Source: Emergomyces orientalis (Eukaryota; Ascomycota; Eurotiomycetes; Onygenales; Ajellomycetaceae). From it: 64,000 bases of DNA. The notes under the pieces are model-generated. The model saw only the letters and a program-made list of their open reading frames with translations. It searched no databases and had not been told where the DNA came from. A program made the position numbers and the translations under genes. Every line of letters begins with the position of its first letter. Position 1 is the first letter of the stretch. The stretch spans positions 248,001-312,000 of the forward strand of contig MOWL01000069.1 of the NCBI GenBank assembly GCA_002110485.1. Direction: 5' to 3'. This document shows, one piece after another, positions 13,301-22,856 of the stretch.

Positions 13301-13497
13301 AGAGGCTGCGGAAAGAACATCGGAGACCGAGGAGGACTGAGGATCCACAGGACGAACGACGCAAGAGGAGGGATAGCCATTATGAAGGACGAAGGCGGGA
13401 GCGACGCGACTCTGACAGGTATCACGACAACGGTCCTTTGGACAAATTGAAAGATAGGTTTATGGGAAACTTGAGGGCTGTCCTTGCCGCTGCTTGA
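10378..13497 (+). CDS. Acidic Pro/Glu-repeat protein with basic RS-like C-terminus, function unknown
   Basis: Proposed exons are 10378..10479, 10514..10763 and 10913..13497, giving 978 residues. Intron 2 (149 bp, GTACGT donor) is well supported because it joins frames as NDTHGED. Intron 1 would be only 34 bp (GTAGGT to ACAAG), below the usual fungal minimum, so a 1-base sequence error or real frameshift is an alternative. The N-terminus is Lys-rich (MAKKKARKQK). Residues of about 150-700 are highly acidic, with a loose EEPxxEE or EDAPxE repeat; the last 280 residues are dense in Arg, Ser and Glu (RRRKRRHRS, RRERRDSDR). The whole chain looks intrinsically disordered with no catalytic domain. 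A nuclear or RNA/chromatin-associated scaffold is a guess from composition only. Confidence 0.75.
11590..12470 (+). repeat. Degenerate coding repeat encoding Glu/Pro/Ala-rich units
   Basis: Within the acidic-protein gene, imperfect units of about 15-24 bases built on GAAGAxCCxxCxGAxGAx recur for about 0.9 kb and encode runs such as EEPTPEEGPAVEDPPPEEP. The repeat creates long mirror open frames on the minus strand. Units are diverged, so the array is old rather than freshly expanded. Confidence 0.75.
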
Positions 13498-15424
13498 TAT
13501 ACGATCAGCTTTATTTACGTTCTGTTCTCCTGTTTTCTATTTTATTTTATTTTTTTATATATTTTACTAAAGCCCCCGCTAATTATATTCCCCTTCATGC
13601 TTTGTTCTCAGTTTTTTCTATTTTATTTTCTATTTTTCTATGGTTATGTTATTTTCTCGTTTCATTATTTTAAATACCCGCCTGCGCAAGATGTTTAGCT
13701 CTTTCTTTCGTTCCACTTTTTTTATTCCCTCTCCCATTTTTTCTGATTTTCTTGCCAGCGTGCATGATGGGAATCAGGATGAGCATGCGTTGTGCAGATA
13801 CGTGATTCGGTCATATTTTTCATTTGTACTGTAAAATTTAGCCCTTCCCTTTCGTGCATTCTTCTTTGCATGTTGAAGCGTTTTCATTTCTCGTCCTCCA
13901 GCCACCTCTCCAAGCTTACTTATTTCGCTTCTTGTATCTACCCACCTTCATGTATCAAATATTTCTCATATCGCTTCTTGTTTGGCTTTTTAACTTCCCT
14001 CGCGCCCAAAAGTTCGGAATACAGCACTTTATCATCTTGTTGGTGGTTATCATGACTCTTCTCCAATTACATCTACACCTTTCAATCCAAATTTAAAGTT
14101 GGTTCGACATTGTTGAAAGCGAGTATCAGTATCCATCCCTTGTGTCTTGCAGCTGGTCTTTTCAATGACGTATGTAGTTCCACAAATAGTTTACCGCACT
14201 CGATCATACACTGAGAGACGTTGACCAAATGCCGTAAGGTTAGTTGAAATTGATTCTTAAGGCGATCGCCCTATATCTGAGACGGGAGACATCCAGGGGG
14301 CAATGGCCGAAAAGCATCACCCAATAGCTTGTCACCTTGTGAAACGTCGACATTCCGAGTACTCTCGCGAAAGTCGCTTCTCGAGTTGTCACAATGATTG
14401 GGCTACCTGCTTGCCTGGGAGTGTATCGTGCCCACCTAGGTAGCTAATCATAGCTCTGCATCCAATGATCTGGTGGGTGTAACCGACCACCCTCAATTTT
14501 TTTTTCATGCTTTTCCTTCACCATTATTTTTGAAGACACTCGCCATTCCTCTCAGTAAATCAATCAGGGATTTGATGGAAGGGAATACAATTAATGAGAC
14601 TGAAGGATTCCCCACCGAAAGGAAGGCAACTGGGAGAGAAATGTTTCTAGCATTGGCTTCTGGATAGTTGGGGGTTTTCTCGTATCCAATCCCCGTTTTC
14701 TCCTAAATCGTTGGATTTTGTGGGGGACACCAGTTGCTAATGAATGGAATTGCTGATCCCTATCTGAGAACAGCCCATCCATCCATATCTTGGTGCAACG
14801 ACGTTCTCATGATAGGCTCAGGTCAGGGGATTGAATTAACTTTTGGTCACTACGCTAACTAACTTGGAGCTGAAGATTCTGCAGATGTAGATCCTTCATT
14901 TCTCCAAATGCAAAGAATAGCTTCGTTAATCCGAAGATACAAGCTTCTCCTTCGCGCATGCTTGCCAAAATTTAGCTGGGCTAAATGAAACGTCTAACCT
15001 GCTCTATTCTCCAAATATTCCGAGTTTTCAGTTCTTTCCACATTTATCCACAGAGGTAGCTGGCGGATATGATAGCTGACTTATCAAAACATGAATTCTC
15101 GCTATCTCAGCAATTAGCAGGAAGTTGGTGGCCAGGTATCCATAACGGATCTCCACCACCACGTGGAAGAAGCTTTCATTCAGAATGGCGTATAACAGCT
15201 AGAATATCAGTCTGACTTCCATTCCTGACGCTTGATTGTCTCACCAGGCCATTCCTCATCCCCCATAATGTGTTACAATTCTTCTCTCTATAGGCCCTGG
15301 TCTGTCTGCTGCTGTTTCAGGTGCAAATTTCCGGCATTACGCAGGATGGCGTTTCCCACCGGAATGTGGAGGCAATGATCTCTACCATATTTTCATTTGT
15401 GGAAGATTTCTCATCAGGGGCGCA
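13498..15424. other. Intergenic stretch, nothing recognised
   Basis: The first 600 bases are rich in T with TTTTATTTTATTTTTTTATA-like runs, as expected for a 3' untranslated region. Beyond that there are only short open frames with no family resemblance. The signal peptide expected for the lipase relic that follows could not be found here. Confidence 0.45.
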
Positions 15425-16736
15425 GAAACAGAGCCATTGATGGAACTATTAGACAAACTAAAGAATGAGATATCTTCACCTGGGGGTGAACCAGCCGATT
15501 CCATTGAGAAAGCCTTTAAGATCATCCAAGAAAAATTCTGCGACCAGGGTAGGAAAAATATGGTCGATTCGGCAGCCAATTTGGCTAGGAGCTGCTTAGT
15601 TTCTGCCAAAACATTCGATTCCTTGAGGTACTGTGCCGGAACCGATGGCAACTCGCCCTCACCACAAGAATGGGAAGACACTAGGTATCCCTATATACCC
15701 TCCAAATCGCCAGAGAATGCGCCATATTCCTTGGATGAAATCACACTCTGTTCCGCTCTCCACTTTACGAACGCATTCCAGTATGAGGAAAAGCCCGTTA
15801 TCCTAGTACCCGGCACCTCTATCCCAGCGCAAGTCCATTTTAACTCCACCCTCGCAAAACTTTTGGCGGACACCACATAAGCTGACCCTGTTTGGATTAA
15901 CATCCCTAACGTCTCACGGCGACATCCAAGTCAATTCCGAATATGTCGCGTACGCAATCAACTACGCCTCCTCCATCTGCCAGGACATAGACGTATCCGT
16001 CATCATTTGGTCACAAGGCAGTATAAACACTCAATGGTCACTGAAATACTGGCCCACCACTCGCGATGCCGTCGAGGATTTCATCACTGTTTGGGGTCAC
16101 TTCGCGCCACCGCTCTCGCCGAATTCATATGCCCTCCTCTGCCGCATGCCCGTTTTTGTAGTTACCCCAGCGTTGCTCAACAAGTCTCTGGATCTATGTT
16201 CCTTGACGTCTCGTGTTCCACTAGAGGTGACTCCGCCCACGTACCCACCACAACCATATATTCAGCTGTTGACGACATTGTGCAGCCGATGAGCGGACTT
16301 TTGGCATCTGGCCTGATGGCTGACGAACGCAATGTAGGTGTGACTAATTATGAGATGCAGAAAGTGTGTTTCGGCCGTCCCGCTGGCGGCATTTACATGC
16401 AGACAACAAGTTTCCTCAACCCACTTACGTTGGCGTTGATTCAGGATGCCTTACTGAATGCTGGGCCCGGGAAACCTGAGCGTATTGCGAATTTGGAGAA
16501 GGGCGTTTGCAGCAAATTCATCCCTGATGAATTGGATATTGACGATTTCTTTGATACAGTGGGGCTCATTTATTTTCCTGGGAGAGGCAGTGAAATATAA
16601 AGATAAAACAAACATTGAGCCAGCGATTCAGGATTCCGCGTACTATATGATTTGGGGATGGATTACTGGGCAAGATAAGTGTGGTGCGGAAACAGAAGAG
16701 AGCCCGGTATCCCCATTTAAGCCTTTTATTAACTAG
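15425..16736 (+). pseudogene. Decayed secreted lipase, Candida antarctica lipase B (CalB) type
   Basis: The relic reads in order as a CalB-type lipase but needs two frames. Frame 2 gives APYSLDEITLCSALHFTNAF and VILVPGTS (oxyanion-hole region), then an in-frame TAA at 15878-15880 just before ADPVWINIPN. From about 15915 to 16095 the family reading moves to frame 3, including EYVAYAINY and the nucleophile motif IIWSQGS. It returns to frame 2 for HVPTTTIYSAVDDIVQP, which keeps the catalytic-Asp region. Near 16570 it shifts again to KYKDKTNIEPAIQDSAYY. The position of the catalytic His (HEG in relatives as I recall them) reads QTT. One stop, three frame changes and a lost catalytic residue make a functional enzyme very unlikely. 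CalB relatives are secreted triacylglycerol lipases. No signal peptide was located. Confidence 0.85.
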
Positions 16737-16937
16737 AAGATAAGATATATTAATAATTTATTAATTTCTCCTCAATGATATCCTTGCTGCTCATTGCTGA
16801 ACAGAAAGTAAACTTAAACTTTAAGTTTATTTTTTAAGTTTAACGGTAACTTTAAGCATAAAATTCTTCTACTATGCTCCCTGGGGGTTTGCGAAATATC
16901 AAAAGGAAGGTAAACAATATAATTTCTGTCATTCATC

Positions 16938-17900
16938 TTAATAACATGTATCACAGCTCCACGACAATGGGTCATTTACTAGCGTATTCTCTGAGTCCCC
17001 AACGACAACAGCATTTACAAACACAGTTGTTCTAGCAGAATTCGCTATTATCTCATGGTTAATGAACACGAATTTAAACCTAGCGAACAAGACACAACCA
17101 GCCATCCACACCAGAGAAACCCACTCTGCCCAGTTATTCATAACTTCCTCATTTATGCGTCTTGTCCGATTAAGGACGACTTCTTCTCGTCCATATGCAG
17201 CATGAATATGGCCGAATACCACAAGACAAGGCCTAACACGAGCTATTTCGGCGTCTAGTAAAGGACATCCCACGCGGTGAAAAGCGCGCCTATCAAGATG
17301 AAAACGTGGTGGCCCATGGACTATAACACGTCAGTATTCAGCGGGATGCTATCCGACCAGACGTCCTAGTCACGCGGGTGTTGAAATGCAGATACACCAT
17401 ACTGTAGCGTCCATGGGCTGCCATAAACGGAAAGAGTTCTTTTTATAGACGATATGGTTCGACGATGCTGGCTTTCCTCATGATTATTGCCAGCGCTTAC
17501 ATGGGGACGGCGATCGGAATTCTCGTACTCATGTTCAAAGCTAAAAGTAATCGACGAATTTTGCAAAATAAAGAATCGTGCCCCTTTTGAGGTCGCGGAA
17601 AGTTCAGGAATCCCCATATCTGCGCTCGGGATATTTTTCCAGAAAGCTCTCATCTAATAACACATCGTGATTCCCCGCAACGACAACTTTATGTTGGTGT
17701 GGTTTCGAAGCGAGCCAATTTAACTCTGACTGGATTTCATCGAAGGTGTTTCTGTGAGGTCCCCGGCTTGGAGCAACACATCTCCTGGCGGGATATCAGG
17801 CTGCGTGTTACGGGTATTTGATATACAGACGATTTTGAGAGGTACAAGGGCAGGAGATGAGGAAGTTGAGAGGATGGAAGCTTGATGTCATGGATGTTTG
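16938..17900 (-). pseudogene. Decayed calcineurin-like metallophosphoesterase
   Basis: Read from 17900 downwards the relic matches the fungal metallo-dependent phosphatase family: LKIVCISNTRN, PPGDVLLQAGDLT, KVVVAGNHD, YGSPWTLQYGVSAFQ, HGPPRFHLDRRAFH and VFGHIHAAYGREEV. These lie in three different frames. A frame change follows GDLT; a TGA stop follows ERRYGDS; more frame changes occur before HGPP. The first metal-binding motif, ISDTHN in intact relatives, reads ISNTRN, so an Asp and a His ligand are replaced, while GNHD and GHIHA survive. Intact relatives are about 300-residue phosphoesterases of unclear substrate. The relic faces the lipase relic tail to tail across about 200 bp. Confidence 0.83.
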
Positions 17901-18581
17901 TGGAGGAGCTTGGACCCTAATCGGCGTTGGGCCTGGGAGGCTCATAGCTCGGGGTGGATTTGTGCTGTTATCGTCCTTTTTTAAGGGAGTCAGATGTGAA
18001 AAAGAAAGCTTTCCTGGAAGCTAGAGAATAATAATATAACAGCAGTAGCTGTGCCACTCTAGGATGGCAATCCCATTTTCCTAAGTATTCATTTATACTC
18101 CTGAGAGAGCGGGGATAAAAGGGTTTCCATCGCTGGTTAACCACACTGAAATTGATGAGCGTGCAGTCGCATTGGGGTTAGGCACGGTTAGGGTTTATTA
18201 GGGTGGGTTATGCACCCACAACGCACAAGGGCTCTGAAACAGCTTGCAATTAAGCAGGAGATAGGATGAACACTTTCATGAGAGACTTTTCATTGAGCGT
18301 TATCTACTCTTTTCTTTTTTCTTCTTAGTGACGTGATTTTACTTTATGCGGGACAGCGCAAAAAAACATACCACTTTAAGCCTTCTATCAACATTAAAAT
18401 CGGGAATTCTCATGAATGACACTCCATGAACCACTTGACAGTGGTGTTCGGGAGAACGATCGCAAAGAACGGAAAACTAATCAAAAGCCGCATGTAGCAT
18501 ACAGTTTCATATGTAAACACAGAAAATTGACAAATTTGCATACAACATATCCTATCAGCTACATCAGGGTATCCTAACATC
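17901..18581. other. Intergenic stretch with degenerate 10-bp TTAGGG-like units
   Basis: No gene is seen. At 18178-18213 four units spaced 10 bp begin TTAGGC, TTAGGG, TTAGGG and TTATGC. This is too short and degenerate to call an interstitial telomere. The right part is the probable 3' untranslated region of the GH76 gene. Confidence 0.4.
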
Positions 18582-20160
18582 TCACATAACAAATGCAAGC
18601 AAAGCAGACAAACTGGTCATTCCCATGATTACACTCCATTGCTGAAAGGCCAAATCCATTACCGACGACGCGGCGCCAGGAGACGAAGAACTTCGCGGGG
18701 CTCCATTGGTTGGTGTTCCACCAGGCCCTCCACCGGAATTTCCTCTACCAGGGGAGCTGCCAGGAATAGAGTGTCTGCCGGGCGGAGGAGCATCTCCGAC
18801 TCCGGCAAGGACAGCTAGAACAATTTGAAGCGCGGACAATTGTTCTCCAAGGGTTTCATCATCGTCTTCCTTGTCTTTATCGTCGTCATCATCGCGGTCG
18901 TTATCGGTGTCTACCCAGTCAAAGCTGCACATTTGAACCCCATTTTCATTCTCACACTCGTCTAGAGCAGCTTTGGCAGAAACCTTGACTTTTGGTGTGG
19001 CGATGTCATCCGTAAAAGGGGCAAGTTGCAAGGTGGTCCCAAGAGCCCTTGACAGAATCGCCTTGTATACTTTCTGATCAAGATTGCACTTGTTGTCGGC
19101 CTCGCAGGCAGGTTCGAGCATGATATCATTCTTGAAGAACATGTCCGCTCCCTTCAGCAGGCCCTCAACGCGAGATTTCCAGGTTGAATCTCCGTTTGTC
19201 TTAAAAGAGAAAAATCAGGTCAGCTAAGGGTAAACATGGCAAGCTGATAGATTCAATTCTTACCGTATTATACATATTAGCCGCGCCAGACAAAAGCGTG
19301 CCAAGATTGACACTCCACTGGGACTTGTTGATCTCTTTGCAATCGGTTTCAGCATCGGTACCATCAAAAACCTTAAAGTCGTTTGTTAGCAAACCGATAT
19401 GAGACATCCAATCCCAAGCCTTCCCCGCCCAGTTTGCATAGATTTCGTCCTTCGTGTATCGAGCCAATCTCGAACTCAATTCAAAAAATGCGCCGTTGGA
19501 CCTGCTATTTTTAACACTCGCGGTTCCACCAAAGGTGTTTATCTGCCCTCTAAGCCCTCCGCCACATTTCTCGTCGTCCCAGCGTTTAACTTGGGAATCA
19601 AAAACCGCTTTAGCTAAATCAACCCATTCTAGTCCATCCGAACCCGGAGCGTCGAACGAGAATTCCGCAGCTGATATTGCTGCCAAACCCCATTGGGCTT
19701 GATCATAGTTAGTCTTTTGCAGTGACTGGTTTGCGGGTTGGAAATCATGATTATCTCCCATCTGCGACAATAGCCCCTGTTTAACCATGTCATTATAAGA
19801 TGAATCTCTGGTAAAATGCCGATAGTCCACCAGTGACCCGAACAATACTGCCGATTGCCACCAGTCGTACGGTTCGGGCAGAATGCCAGGCACTTCGCCA
19901 GGCTCGTTGCCTCTGTAGTATTTCACTGCACCATGGGCAATTGCGGTTGCGGCGGCTTTGGTAGATTCTGTTCAGCTCAAATTTATCGACGCGTCAGTTC
20001 GGTGAATATTACTTCTACGTCTCTACCCTCTTTTATGAATGTAAATATTAAACGACGTACCAATTGAATTAAGATTCAAATCATCGTCAAGTGCAACAAC
20101 AGCCCTAGTTCCGAAACCAACGGTGGTGGCCAGCACGGCCCAGAATTGCTCCAGCTTCAT
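18582..20160 (-). CDS. GPI-anchored GH76 family protein (Dfg5/Dcw1-like), catalytic Asp pair altered
   Basis: Three exons, 20160..20061, 19967..19264 and 19199..18582, give 473 residues; introns are 93 and 64 bp with phase-consistent GT-AG ends. Residues 1-23 form a signal peptide (WAVLATTVGFGTRAVVA). The GH76 domain spans about 34-330, with KYYRGNEPG, WGLAAISAAEFSF and YTKDEIYANWAGKAWDWM. The C-terminus is Ser/Gly/Pro-rich and ends in a hydrophobic tail, as in GPI-anchored wall proteins. Dfg5/Dcw1 act on mannan of GPI anchors to attach proteins to the cell wall. In relatives the active site is an Asp-Asp pair (NDDQ); here it reads NYDQ, Tyr121-Asp122 (codons AAC TAT GAT CAA). An Asp/Lys/Glu-rich insert at about 365-385 is also unusual. 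The frame is intact, so this may be a divergent, non-hydrolytic paralog. Confidence 0.9.
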
Positions 20161-21333
20161 GATGGCGGAACGCACCCTGGATTTTAGGTTCAGGAACGAA
20201 AAATGCGAGACGAGAGGCTAGAACAACACGGATCCACTTAGTATCGAGGGAGCAGCGGCTAAATGATAATGAAAAGAATACGAATATATGAATATATGAA
20301 TATGAATATGAAATAATAGAGACGAATTAGAATGTCAACAATAATGAACGCAAGAAAGGAACACTGGAAATCGAATAAAAGGTGAAATCGCGGGGGCCAA
20401 ACCCTGATATTTAACCAAGGAGAATCACTAGCCTTGATTCCTGTTTCTCGAACAAATGCATCACGGAGTTTCCAGATGCGAAATATGCTGTTGGGCGAAG
20501 TTGCAAGCCCAAATATACTGGCCAGAATCGCAAATCCTCGGCCGATCCTCCACAAGATTGGGACGGTGACGCGCCATCCAATATTGGGCATTGAAAGACA
20601 GAATCTTCAGGGGGTCTTCCAATCCCAATATCGTTTTCTGTGCCCTAATTTGGTAAAAAGGGGGCCTTCACCAAGGTGCCAACAATTTCCAAGCCCATAG
20701 TTAACGCCTTGAGCTAAGATAAGCTAACCTCCGCTCTCCGATTCGGTGCAACTTAAAAAACTATTAACGGCCGCCGTCCCTAAAGTGTGTATAGAATATA
20801 TCAGCAGATCCGTCTCTATTTTGTATTAAATTTATTATTATATATCTACTCCGTAGATAGTTATCAGTTGAATGTAGTCTTTAAATAGAATGGCTACATT
20901 ATTCCATGAAATTTTATAAAATAACATGCAAATTACTCCAAGCGTTGAATTGCAGTTCTCAGCTTTTGAAGAGTGCATTGCTAGTCGAAAAAGTTATACA
21001 TATTTTATGTAAATTTTGAGGAAAATGCAAAAGGTGTTTATTCTGGAGTGCGAAATACGAACTTAAAAATTTGACTCAGGGATTAAAGGAGTAGATAGAC
21101 GCCTAGGAGGTACTGGGTAACAATTCTCTGTATCCCGTTGATAAACACCAAATCCATTCTACGGGAGGAAATTTTCGAAATCCTTCAATCACATTCTCTC
21201 AAGAGAATGAGCGTTTGCTAGCAATCTATATTCATACTTCGCAGTACAAGATCAATCTAACCATAATTTCCTTCCAGGGGAACCTATCGTCCCTTGAACT
21301 CTTTGGCAATCGCTTGGCCAACCATATCGATGC
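20161..21333. other. AT-rich intergenic stretch, no gene seen
   Basis: The first part is the promoter of the GH76 gene and includes a short ATATGAATATGA-type repeat near 20280. Around 20770-21060 the sequence is strongly AT-rich. A TACTCCGTA word sits at 20847-20855. Nothing here resembles a coding exon. Confidence 0.4.
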
Positions 21334-21979
21334 CTACAGGCCGCACATAGCTACAATAACTGCATCTGATCCCTCCTCGGTATTCGCATCTCCCACATAC
21401 CCCAGCCAGCCCTCCCCCACTACCGCAAACGCAACGGGCGTCTGCCTGAGATCGGCCACAGGCATGCTGGCAAAGACGAGCGACTCTGTCACCGAATCCT
21501 CTGTAGGAAGATACAAGGCTGCGTCCAGAGCGACATTACTATTGAGAAAGACAGCTTTCTGACTGTATGCCGCTGGTAATCCCGCCTTGTTCACCGGTCG
21601 AACCTGTGGGTTTATATGTACTGTTGTGCAGACGCCGAATTCCCACGAGAGGTCCCAATGGAAACGGAAGAATTGGTTAAGTTCATTAAACCCGATAAAG
21701 CTACTGAAGTGACCAGCCAAGATGGCGGTGCCTCCATGGCGGATATATGAGATTACCTTTCAAGTACAGCAGAGTGCTTAGATTCGATGATGCCGCGGTC
21801 GGTGACTATGATCGCAGCAGGGGTGTTGCTTGAGAGATAGGAAAGGGCAGCTGTGGGCTTGGTTGCTCGCTGGACCCTAGCTTTGGAGGTAAGGGCTCAA
21901 ACAGACGTTTATACATCTCATCAAAGAAAGGTTTCTTGTCAAGAGAGAGAAGAAAGATGCAAATCTGGATGGTCGACAT
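21334..21979 (-). pseudogene. Broken gene for a conserved fungal protein of unknown function
   Basis: The reading starts at ATG 21979 (MSTIQICIFLLSLDKKPFF), but the family-like sequence then moves to another frame (SKARVQRATKPTAALSYLSS, IIVTDRGIIESKHSAVLER) and hits TAA. It resumes in a third frame as VISYIRHGGTAILAGHFSS and runs to a TAG at 21334 through AGLPAAYSQKAVFLN, ALYLPTEDSVTESLVF and GEGWLGYVGD. The second break looks like loss of one G in a GAAAGGGTA-like run. I recognise the order as that of an uncharacterised fungal protein of about 210-220 residues with no assigned activity. Two frameshifts and no plausible intron at the breaks support a pseudogene; sequencing error at both is the alternative. 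Confidence 0.7.
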
Positions 21980-22856
21980 TGTGACTTGAATATATTGAAT
22001 AGGTAGAAGTTGTGATGTTGCAATGTTGTGCTGCTGTTTGTTATTGTGCGCTGTCGACCTAAAGAAAGATTCGCCGCCAGATGAGGGAGAGGAGGATGGT
22101 GGAGGATGGTGATGGCGCGGTAACTCTATTTTGGCATGGATTTTGATGTGGCATACGCGATGAGGTTGGCGTTATCGAAAGTGTACGGAGTGGTTCGATT
22201 GAAGCAGTACCCGTTCTAGAACCGTCTGGGAAGATTCAGTAAGATGAAAGTGGAAGAATCAGGCAGATGAAGCAGAGTAAACATTGAGATAGTAATAAAA
22301 TACGATCTTCCGCTTCCCTTCCATTTGAGGCAGGGACGAATATTTCCCCAGTGTCAACAATTGGTTTTTTTGCTCTCAACCCATAATTTTATAATAGCAT
22401 TGAAGAAGGGATGCTCTCGATGGTTGCACCCAGTAGACAATCAGGGTAGATTCGCGATTTGACTTGGGAGGTTTGGTTGTTCTGTCTCCCAATGATGCCA
22501 GGCTGTTTAAGTACTGTTTCCCAAGCCCGAACCGGGCACGTTGGTAAAGATGCTTTTCGGCCAAGCGTGCTGACCTTAGAATTACTTATTTTTCAAGTAT
22601 AATTTATATTTAATCTACTGTGGAAATGTGCCAGAAATACGTTTTATATTCAGGGTAACGATTATACTATGCCGAATTACTCAAGAACTTCATATTAAGA
22701 CTATATTCCATTGGTATTTTCAAATATATATCTTCGGATTTTTCCACAGTGAATTGATAGTCAAAGCCGTTGTTTACGACACTTTTACGTTTTGTAGTTC
22801 ATCGACCGAGCCTTAAAGGACATGCAAAGCACACCTCAATATATGTATTATGAATT
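21980..22856. other. Intergenic stretch, no gene seen
   Basis: Between a broken gene and the 3' end of the Zn2Cys6 gene. It holds only short open frames with no family resemblance. The right part, from about 22570, is AT-rich and is likely the transcription-factor 3' region. Confidence 0.4.
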
